From Streptomyces sp. NBRC 109706 (GTDB lineage: Bacteria; Actinomycetota; Actinomycetes; Streptomycetales; Streptomycetaceae), in the NCBI RefSeq assembly GCF_000974485.1, contig NZ_BBOM01000008.1, forward strand, positions 62,001 to 126,000: a stretch of 64,000 nt of DNA, read 5' to 3'. Both the position numbers and the translations under genes were made by a program. Shown piece after piece: positions 57,362 to 64,000 of the stretch. A model generated the notes under the pieces. That model ran no database searches, was not told the DNA's origin, and was given only the letters and a program-made list of their open reading frames with translations. Every line of letters starts with the position of its first letter. The first letter of the stretch is position 1.

Positions 57362-60300
57362 ATGTCAGCTTGGAAGGATCCGCGGTGGCGGCGGCGATTA
57401 CGGACGGCCCTCTACCTGGCGGGGGGAGCGGTTACCCTCGGGCTCGCCGCCCTCATGGTGCGCAGCGGCATCAGCCAGGGCGACTCGGTGGCCAGCGTCG
57501 TCGGGCTCTTCGTGGGGATCGCGGGCCTTGTCGTCAGCCTGGCCGACGTGCTGCGCGGGGAACCGCCGCCGCCGCCCGATCCCCGGGAGATCGCCGACGA
57601 TCTGGCGCGGACCCTGAGGGCCCAGTGGCTCGCCGAGGCGGAGTCCCGCCGGGTGCGCGATCCCCGCGTGCTGCCGCTGACCTGGGCCGCCACCCGGCGC
57701 GAGGTCGGCCAGGACCCCGAGGCCGCCGCCGGGGCGCCGATCGGCGGCCGGGTGGTACGCCTGCGGCTCGACGGGCGCCTGGACGGGCGGTTCGACGAGG
57801 CCGTCGAAGGGCTCGCCGCCGGGTACCGGCAGATCGCCAGCGGACGACTGGTCGTCCTCGGCGAACCGGGCGCGGGGAAGACCGTGTTGGCGCTGCTGCT
57901 CACCCTGGGCCTGCTGGACGAGGCACACCGCGAGCCCGGCGGCCAGGTGCCGGTGCTGGTGTCGGCCTCCTCCTGGGACCCGATCACCGAACCCCTCGAC
58001 GACTGGCTGGTGCACCGGCTCGCCGAGTCCTCCTACGCCGGCCGCGAGGAGATCCCCCGCACCCTGCTCCGGCACCGGCTGCTGCTGCCGATCCTCGACG
58101 GGCTCGACGAGATCCCCGAATCCGCCCGCCGCAGCGCCGTGCGCGCGCTCAACCACGCGCTCGGCCAGGAACGCCCCATCGTCGTGACCTGCCGGGCCGC
58201 CGAGTACGAGGACGTGATCAAGGCCGGTTCGCCGGTGCTGCGCCGGGCTCCCGTGGTGGAGATCGCGCCCGTCGCCGCCGAGGACGCCATCCGGTATCTG
58301 GGCGACATCTCCTGGTCTGAGCAGACCGACTGGACCCCGGTGTACGAACGGCTGCGCGCCGCGCCGGAAGGGCCGTTGGCCGCCGCGCTCTCCACCCCGC
58401 TGATGATCTCCATGGCGCGCACCGGATACGAACGACTCCCCGGGCCGTCCGCCGAGTTGGCCGACGAGGAGCGGTTCGGCAGCCGGCAGGCCGTGGAGGA
58501 CTATCTGACCGAGCGGTTCATCGACGCCGCCTACGCACCGGGCGCCTTCCCCTGGGCCCCGCCCGGCGACGCGCCGGGCCAGGACGCGGCGCGGGCCAGA
58601 CGGCGGCTGTCGTTCCTTGCCCGGTATCTCCATCGGCACCGGGAACGCGACCTCGCCTGGTGGCGGATGAGCGGGCGGCTGCTGTCCGCCTGGGCGGCAC
58701 CTGGCATGGGCCTGGCGTTCGGCGTGCTCTTCACGATGGTGGCGGCGGTCGTCCTGAACCTCTCGGGAGCGGACGGCATCGATCTGATCATCGGCTGCGC
58801 CCTGATCGGCGGGTGTTTCGCCATCCTCACCATGCTGGTCTGGTACGCCACGCCCAACCGCCCACCGGGCCGACTGTCGTTCACCCGGCGCGGCGCGCTG
58901 CCCCGACTGCGCCGGGGCTTCGCGACCGGGTTCGCGGTCGCGGCCGTACCGGCCGCGGCGATCTGCGGGACGGCGCTGCTGGCCGCCCTGTCCGACGGCT
59001 CGCACAAGTCGTGGGGGAACGCCCTGGAGTTCGTGGTGCCCGCACTGGCCGTCATGGTCATCGTCGGCTGCGGCGTCGCCGTCCACGAGAGCCTGAACGC
59101 GCCGCCCGAGCACGCCGGTCGGGCCGATCCGCTCGACTCGCTGCGCGCGGACCGCCGTTCGGCGCTGGTCGGGGCGCTGGCCGCCGCCGTGGTCGTGGGC
59201 CTGGGAACCTTCCCGGTGCTGGTCACCGTGCGGGTACTGGCGTCACTCGTCGGCATGGCGTTGAGCGGCTGGGCCGGCGAACCGGCGCTGACCGACCTGG
59301 TGTTGCTGGAGGCGCGCCGCGAAGCGCGGCGCTTCGGTTCCCCGGAAGGCGAGGAGTACGCCACACCGGGGCTGCTGATCGTCCAGTACACCTTGCTGCC
59401 CGGCGTCGCCGCGGCGCTGCCCATCCTGCTGTCGCGGGCCTGGACGCGGTTCGCGCTGCTGCGTCTGGTCGCCTCGATGCGCGGGCCACTGCCCTGGCGG
59501 CTCACGGGCTTCCTGGCCGACGCCCACCGGCGCGGCGTGCTCCGGCAGTCAGGGGGGCAGTACCAGTTCCGGCATATCAGGCTGCAGGAGGCCCTGGTGG
59601 AGCGGCCCTCGGGCGCCGCGCCCCCGCCCGGCGCGTTCACCCTCCAGGCGCCCTGGCGGGTGCGCGGCTCCGCACGCCTCACGACGGGGGCGGCCGTCGT
59701 GGCGCTCGCGGTGCTGCTCCCCTCGCTTCTGGCGCATCCCGACGACGATTCGACGGCCACCATCATCACGGACTTCTCCGCCGACTCCCTGGCCTTCGAC
59801 GGCGATCTGGTGACGGCCAGGGACGGGGACTGGCTGCACCGGTGGGACGCGGCCACCGGCCGGCCGACGAAGGGTCCGCCGCGGCGCGTCGAGTTCGTGG
59901 ATGTCGGAGGCCGCCTGCCCGACGAGTTCGTGACGGCCGTCACCGAGGACGGGTTCTGGTCGTACGCCGCTGTCTTCGACCTGCGCACCGGCGACGACCT
60001 GCTCGAGTACTTCTGGCTCGCGGACGGAGTCCCGGATTTCGAAGAAGCCGCGCCGTTCGCGCCGACCGGCGACGATCCGCTGCTGCTCGCCGTGGGATGC
60101 GCCGAGCCACGGTCGTATGTCGTCGACGCGCGTGACGGCGACTACGTCCCCACCTCGCCCGAACTGGCCGCGAAGCTGTGCGCCGACGACAGATACCGGC
60201 ACGCCGTGCTCGGCCCGGCCCGCACGCTGATCGCCCTCTGGGACCGCAACACCAACTGCGGGGTGCGCCTGCTGGACTATGTGTCGGCCGTGGAGGTCGG

Positions 60301-60571
60301 CAGGATCGACAGCACCTGCCTGGACGAGAGCTCCACCTACCTCTCGGCCGTGGCCGTCAGTCCCGACGACCGCCTGCTGGCGACCGGCTATGGCGACGGC
60401 ACCGTGCTGCTCTGGGACATCGGGAGCGGGGAACCCCTGGGCGGGCCACTGACGGGCCACACCCCGGAGACGCCCATCGACTTCCTGGCGTTCAACGACG
60501 AAGGCACCCGCCTGGCCAGTCACGACATGGAGGACAGCACGATCCGGCTGTGGGACGTCCCCGCGCCCTGA
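57362..60571 (+). CDS. Membrane-embedded NACHT NTPase with WD40-like repeats; TTA codon
   Basis: 1069 residues. Two N-terminal membrane segments (LYLAGGAVTLGLAALMV, SVVGLFVGIAGLVVSLA) precede a NACHT module with Walker A GEPGAGKT (167-174) and Walker B LLLPILDGLDEIPE. VVTCRAAEYEDV is a sensor-like segment. A helical region leads to several more membrane segments (about 440-690), then a further one (GAAVVALAVLLPSLLA). The C-terminal part includes WD-type repeats (DGTVLLWDIGSGEP, DSTIRLWDVP). NACHT/STAND proteins are signal-gated switches, several of which protect bacteria against phage. Codon 13 is TTA (57398-57400), so translation should depend on the bldA tRNA. Convergent with the next kinase gene, 5 bp apart. 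Confidence 0.87.
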   Translation: MSAWKDPRWRRRLRTALYLAGGAVTLGLAALMVRSGISQGDSVASVVGLFVGIAGLVVSLADVLRGEPPPPPDPREIADDLARTLRAQWLAEAESRRVRDPRVLPLTWAATRREVGQDPEAAAGAPIGGRVVRLRLDGRLDGRFDEAVEGLAAGYRQIASGRLVVLGEPGAGKTVLALLLTLGLLDEAHREPGGQVPVLVSASSWDPITEPLDDWLVHRLAESSYAGREEIPRTLLRHRLLLPILDGLDEIPESARRSAVRALNHALGQERPIVVTCRAAEYEDVIKAGSPVLRRAPVVEIAPVAAEDAIRYLGDISWSEQTDWTPVYERLRAAPEGPLAAALSTPLMISMARTGYERLPGPSAELADEERFGSRQAVEDYLTERFIDAAYAPGAFPWAPPGDAPGQDAARARRRLSFLARYLHRHRERDLAWWRMSGRLLSAWAAPGMGLAFGVLFTMVAAVVLNLSGADGIDLIIGCALIGGCFAILTMLVWYATPNRPPGRLSFTRRGALPRLRRGFATGFAVAAVPAAAICGTALLAALSDGSHKSWGNALEFVVPALAVMVIVGCGVAVHESLNAPPEHAGRADPLDSLRADRRSALVGALAAAVVVGLGTFPVLVTVRVLASLVGMALSGWAGEPALTDLVLLEARREARRFGSPEGEEYATPGLLIVQYTLLPGVAAALPILLSRAWTRFALLRLVASMRGPLPWRLTGFLADAHRRGVLRQSGGQYQFRHIRLQEALVERPSGAAPPPGAFTLQAPWRVRGSARLTTGAAVVALAVLLPSLLAHPDDDSTATIITDFSADSLAFDGDLVTARDGDWLHRWDAATGRPTKGPPRRVEFVDVGGRLPDEFVTAVTEDGFWSYAAVFDLRTGDDLLEYFWLADGVPDFEEAAPFAPTGDDPLLLAVGCAEPRSYVVDARDGDYVPTSPELAAKLCADDRYRHAVLGPARTLIALWDRNTNCGVRLLDYVSAVEVGRIDSTCLDESSTYLSAVAVSPDDRLLATGYGDGTVLLWDIGSGEPLGGPLTGHTPETPIDFLAFNDEGTRLASHDMEDSTIRLWDVPAP

Positions 60572-60576
60572 CGGAC

Positions 60577-62658
60577 CTACGCCGGGTAGGTGCCGGTGGC
60601 CGTGTCGAGGGCGAGCAGGTGGGTGGCGGTGGCCACATACACCAGGTCGTCGTGGACGACGGGGTGGTTGCCGTCCACGGTGAACCCCACCTGTTCGCCG
60701 GGGCGGGCGTTCCACAGCTCGGAGCCGTCCCCGGCGTCCAGTGCCAGGACGGTGGGGGAGTACTCCGCGCGGTCCGCGACAAGGACCCGTCCGTCGGCGA
60801 CGGCCGGGATGGTGCCCGGCCGGTCGCCTGCGGCCCACTTCCGTTCGCCGTCGGCGGCGTTCAGCGCGTACACCAGTCGGTCGCCGCCGCCGACATAGAC
60901 CGTGTCGCCGGCCAGCACGGCCGGTGACGGGCTCTCCGTCCCCTCGTCCTGGACCGGTGAGGCCCATCGCTCCGCGCCGTCGTCCAGGCCGAGGGCCACC
61001 ACCCGGCCCCCGTCGACGAGATAGAGAACCCCCTGGGACGCGTCCACCGCCGGCGGTCCCGACAGAAAGCCGTCCGAGGGACGCGTCCACCGGGTATCGC
61101 CGTCGTCCAGGTCGAGCGCGTACAACTGGTCGTCCCAGGCGCTGAGAAGGACGGTGTCGGCGGTCACCGTCATCGTGTGGTCACGCCAGTCCCGCGCGGA
61201 CTCCCACCGCCTGTCACCGGTGGCGGCGTCCAGGCAGTACAGGACCCCGTCGGTGACCAGACACACCGTCCCCTCGTGCGCCCGAACCGTCGTGCCGCGG
61301 TCCGAGCCGGAGGCGAACTGCCAGTCGGCCACCGCGGTGCGACGGAAGCCGTACACCGTCCCGTCGGCGCACCCCACGAACACCCGGGGGCCGGACGCCG
61401 CCAGGGAGCCCGCCTGCTCCAGGGGCGCGGTCCCCAACTTCTCGCCGTTGGACGGCTCCACGGCGTGGAGCCCGTCGAGGTCCACGACATGGAGCACCCC
61501 TTCCACCATCAAGGGGGCGGTGGGCAGCACGGAGTTGAGCGCGGTCGTCCATCCCGGTCCGGCGGCCGGGGAGTCGGATCCGGTGCCGGCGGCGCCTGGC
61601 CCCGTCCCGCCGTCTCCCGGCCTGTCGCCGAACCGCAGCAGCGCGGCGACGCCCGCACCGGCGGCGGCCACCGCGCCGCCGCCCAGCCACAGGGCCCGAC
61701 GGCGGCTGGGCGGTCGGGGCGTCGGGGCGGGCGGGGGCGCGAGCGCCGTCCGGGTGGGCAGGGCGTGCGGCGCCGGGGGTTCGGGCCGTTCGGCGGGGTC
61801 CGCCGCGCGGCGCGGCGGGTCGGCGACGGTGGGGGCCGGGAGCGCGGGGCGGCCGAACGCGCGCAGGGCGTCATGGACCTCGGCGGCGGTGGCGGGACGG
61901 TCGGCGGGATCCTTGGCCAGCAGCCGCAGGACAAGGTCGTCCAGAGCCGCGGGGATGTCGGCACGGTGCCGGCCGGGCGGCGTGGGCGGCGTGCCGAGGT
62001 GGGCGGTCATCATGGCGACCGGCCCGCCGGACTCGAACGGCGTGTGCCCGGTGAGGAGTTCGTGGAGGACACAGCCCAGCGCGTAGAGGTCGGAGCGGGC
62101 GTCCCCCGGGTGCTCGGCGAAGCGTTCCGGCGGCATATAGGCGAGGGTGCCCATGACCTGGCTGGACTTGGTGGTGGCGGCCATGAAGCGGGCGATGCCG
62201 AAGTCGAGGACCTTGATCTCGTCGTCGGTGGTGAGCATCAGGTTGCCGGGCTTGAGGTCCCGGTGGACGACATCGGCGGCATGCGCGGCGGCCAGCGCCG
62301 CGGCGGTCCCGGCGGCCCACTCCACCGCGCGGTGGACGGGCGGCGGACCGTCCCGGCGCAGGAGGGCGGCGAGATCGTGCCCGCTGATGAACTCCATGAC
62401 GAGGTAGAGGGTGCCGTCGGTGGCGTCCTCGCCCATGTCGAAGACGGTGACCACACCACGGTGGTTGAGCCGGCCGGCGGTGCGTGCCTCGCGGAAGAAG
62501 AGCTGGGCGCCGCCGCCCCCGCCCCGCTGGTGCGGGAGGAGCTTGACGGCGACGCGGCGTCCGATGACACGGTCGTGGCCCGCCCAGACCTCGCCCATGC
62601 CGCCCCGGCCCACGAGCGACGCCAGTTCGTACCGGCCCGCGAGTACCCGATCAGCCAC
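60577..62658 (-). CDS. Ser/Thr protein kinase with PQQ/beta-propeller repeats
   Basis: 693 residues from GTG 62658 (gacggggg upstream). The kinase domain is complete: GRGGMGEVWAG, VAVKLLP, HRDLKPGN, DFGIARFM and GTLAYMPPERF. A Pro-rich linker precedes one membrane segment (LWLGGGAVAAAGAGVAALL). The outer domain has propeller repeats (DAATGDRRWESA, DLDDGDTRWTRP, DDGAERWASP, DAGDGSELWNA). It has the same architecture as the three kinases at 38.9-45.4 kb but stands alone, next to the NACHT gene. The unusual sensor-domain fusion recurs four times in this window. Confidence 0.9.
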   Translation of the reverse strand: MADRVLAGRYELASLVGRGGMGEVWAGHDRVIGRRVAVKLLPHQRGGGGGAQLFFREARTAGRLNHRGVVTVFDMGEDATDGTLYLVMEFISGHDLAALLRRDGPPPVHRAVEWAAGTAAALAAAHAADVVHRDLKPGNLMLTTDDEIKVLDFGIARFMAATTKSSQVMGTLAYMPPERFAEHPGDARSDLYALGCVLHELLTGHTPFESGGPVAMMTAHLGTPPTPPGRHRADIPAALDDLVLRLLAKDPADRPATAAEVHDALRAFGRPALPAPTVADPPRRAADPAERPEPPAPHALPTRTALAPPPAPTPRPPSRRRALWLGGGAVAAAGAGVAALLRFGDRPGDGGTGPGAAGTGSDSPAAGPGWTTALNSVLPTAPLMVEGVLHVVDLDGLHAVEPSNGEKLGTAPLEQAGSLAASGPRVFVGCADGTVYGFRRTAVADWQFASGSDRGTTVRAHEGTVCLVTDGVLYCLDAATGDRRWESARDWRDHTMTVTADTVLLSAWDDQLYALDLDDGDTRWTRPSDGFLSGPPAVDASQGVLYLVDGGRVVALGLDDGAERWASPVQDEGTESPSPAVLAGDTVYVGGGDRLVYALNAADGERKWAAGDRPGTIPAVADGRVLVADRAEYSPTVLALDAGDGSELWNARPGEQVGFTVDGNHPVVHDDLVYVATATHLLALDTATGTYPA

Positions 62659-63116
62659 GCTGCCCCCGTCCCCTCGTCCATCGCACACCTGGACCCTCGG
62701 TGCCCATTCAACCGCAACCGCGCACCACGGGCTCCCGAGGTTCGGGTGCGGAACCAACGCACCGTAATTCCACTAGAGTCCCGCCCGCTCCGGTTGTCGG
62801 GGCGGGGATGCTGCGTACTCTTTTCCCTGTGTGGCCCGGTGGTCGAGTCCGGTGGTCGAGTTCGGTGGATTAGTTCGGCGGCTCGGTCCGGTGGTTGAGT
62901 CCTGAGGGGAGAGACAGGTGAATCGGTCGGCATTCCGGCCGTATCGCGAATGACGCCGTGCGGAGTGCGCCGCCGTGTGTTTACCGGAACTCCGATCCGG
63001 GATATCCACGCAGCCCAGTGCGCCCGTACCGCCTGATCGACAGCCCGTCGAAAAGCCGCCGGCCCTTCTCTCCTCCCTGGTGGAACCGGCCTCACCGACG
63101 ACCGAGGGGAATTACC
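62659..63116. other. Intergenic region upstream of the acyl-AMP ligase
   Basis: About 460 bp with no convincing gene. It contains the 13-bp tandem repeats at 62836-62900 and an AT-richer patch near 62815-62830 (actcttttccctgtgtgg). It should hold the promoters of the divergent kinase and the acyl-AMP ligase genes. Confidence 0.5.
62836..62900. repeat. Five 13-bp tandem repeats
   Basis: Units at 62836, 62849, 62862, 62875 and 62888 read ccggtggtcgagt, ccggtggtcgagt, tcggtggattagt, tcggcggctcggt and ccggtggttgagt. They are head to tail without spacers, 217 bp upstream of the acyl-AMP ligase start. They may be cooperative regulator-binding sites or a simple slippage repeat. Confidence 0.8.
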
Positions 63117-64000
63117 ATGCAGCGAGGCATGCGACCCGCGCTTCTGGACGGAGAAACGCTGGGGGACGGCCTGGTCCGAATAGCGAAGGCCGCGCCGGAA
63201 ACCCGTGCGCGATTTCCCACCGCCGGCGACGAGATCACCACGGCGGAACTCGAACTCGCCTCGGCCTCGGCCGCGCACGAGTTCTTACGCGCGGGCGTGC
63301 GGCCCGGGGAGGTGGTGGGCGTGCTGGTGCCCACCGCGGCCCGGTTCCTCACCACGATCTTCGGGCTGTGGCGGGCCGGGGCCGCGATCAGCGTGCTTCC
63401 GGTGGGGACCGGTTTCACCGATGTGCGCGCCGTCGCGCACCGTCTCGGGCGGATCGCGGATGTCGCGGGGATGCGCCATCTCGTGCTGGACCAGGACTAC
63501 GCGGACCTCGGCCGTGAACTCGCCACCGTGACACCCGAGTTGACTTTGGTGCCGCCGCCGTCGCCCGGCGGCGTCGGCAGCGCCGGCACCCTGCCGACGG
63601 TCGAACCCGACGCGTTGGCCGTCGTCCAGTTCACCTCGGGGAGCACCAGCCGGCCCAAGGGCGTGCTGCTGCCGCACCGGACCACCATGGCCGGCCTGCG
63701 CGCCTGCGTGGTGTCCGGGGCGTTCAGCCCGGACGACGTGTTCGTCCAGTGGGTGCCGACCTTCCACGACATGGGGCTCATCGGACTGCAGTCGCACTGG
63801 CTCAACGGCGCCGATGTGCATGTCTTCGACCCGATCTCCTTCCTCCGCCGCCCGGGCGCGGTGCTCGAACACTTCGCCACCCACGGCGGAACGGTGATGA
63901 CCGGGCCCAACTTCGCCTACGACCATCTGCTGGACAATGTGGCGCCCGAGCGGCTCGCGGCCCTCGACCTGTCCGGCTGGCGGCTGGCGTTCAACGGCGC
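63117..64000 (+). CDS. Fatty acyl-AMP ligase (partial at right edge); TTA codon
   Basis: The first 294 residues of an acyl-adenylating enzyme; the gene continues beyond the window. ATG 63117 follows gagggg with good spacing. The adenylation signature reads VQFTSGSTSRPKGVLLPH. PTFHDMGLIG and TGPNFAYDHLLDN are typical of fatty acyl-AMP ligases, which load long-chain acids onto carrier proteins of polyketide or peptide synthetases without CoA. Codon 57 is TTA (63285-63287), the rare bldA-dependent codon often found in streptomycete cluster genes. It probably marks the start of a second biosynthetic cluster to the right. Confidence 0.9.
   Translation, partial: MQRGMRPALLDGETLGDGLVRIAKAAPETRARFPTAGDEITTAELELASASAAHEFLRAGVRPGEVVGVLVPTAARFLTTIFGLWRAGAAISVLPVGTGFTDVRAVAHRLGRIADVAGMRHLVLDQDYADLGRELATVTPELTLVPPPSPGGVGSAGTLPTVEPDALAVVQFTSGSTSRPKGVLLPHRTTMAGLRACVVSGAFSPDDVFVQWVPTFHDMGLIGLQSHWLNGADVHVFDPISFLRRPGAVLEHFATHGGTVMTGPNFAYDHLLDNVAPERLAALDLSGWRLAFNG

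Noticed and set aside
62836..62900. CRISPR-like array
   Set aside because: 13-bp units are directly adjacent with no spacers, and no cas genes are present.

Overview
The window is very GC-rich DNA with strongly GC3-biased codons, TTA as a rare leucine codon, modular type I PKS genes, many PknB-type kinases and a CebR-type operator. This points to a Streptomyces-like actinomycete. No rRNA, tRNA, CRISPR or insertion sequence was seen.

Layout. (1) 1-13.2 kb: the end of a type I polyketide cluster. It holds the C-terminal part of one fully reducing module with a docking tail, then a complete terminal KS-AT-DH-ER-KR-ACP-TE protein. The second AT carries the methylmalonyl YASH signature. An SDR, a strong terminator and a DDN-like F420-type enzyme follow. 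(2) 13.2-29.8 kb: a compact signalling/conflict-like island. One operon encodes an unknown protein, a vWA-like lipoprotein and a coiled-coil membrane protein. Next come a macro-domain-like protein with a TTA codon and a radical SAM protein. A tightly coupled operon follows: membrane Ser/Thr kinase, helical protein, ClpB-D2-like AAA+ ATPase, zinc ribbon-FHA protein. It faces a convergent operon of a CHAT protease, an Xre/MbcA-like antitoxin and a RES-domain toxin. (3) 30-35 kb: an AA10 LPMO behind a CebR box; a secreted protein, SigE-family sigma factor and membrane regulator operon in which the secreted and membrane proteins share a paralogous domain; and a receptor kinase. (4) 35-49.6 kb: a Ddl-like ligase with a PLP aminotransferase, a nucleoside deaminase, an Lrp regulator, three consecutive kinase/pseudokinase PQQ-repeat membrane proteins, an AraC/MFS divergent pair, an arylamine N-acetyltransferase and a DUF5954-like protein. 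(5) 49.7-54.5 kb: a plant-type long ketol-acid reductoisomerase divergent from an IlvY-like LysR regulator. Beside it is a three-gene cassette built around an AAA+ ATPase closely resembling chloroplast RuBisCO activase, then a zinc-ribbon miniprotein. (6) 54.6-62.7 kb: a frameshifted aminoglycoside-phosphotransferase-like gene, an ECF sigma factor with a CU044_5270-like partner, a membrane NACHT NTPase with WD40-like repeats and a TTA codon, and a kinase with PQQ repeats. (7) 62.7-64 kb: five 13-bp tandem repeats, then the start of a fatty acyl-AMP ligase with a TTA codon, probably the edge of another biosynthetic cluster.

How the parts may work together. The 18-25 kb operon joins a kinase to an FHA phosphothreonine reader and an unfoldase-type ATPase. 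The facing operon carries two potential killing enzymes, a CHAT protease and a RES NAD+-consuming toxin, with a candidate antitoxin. A macro domain nearby could handle ADP-ribose products. Joint operation as one conflict system is inference. The RuBisCO-activase-like cassette is the clearest candidate for an undescribed ATP-driven remodelling system. TTA codons in the macro, NACHT and acyl-AMP ligase genes suggest that defence-like and biosynthetic genes share bldA-type developmental timing.
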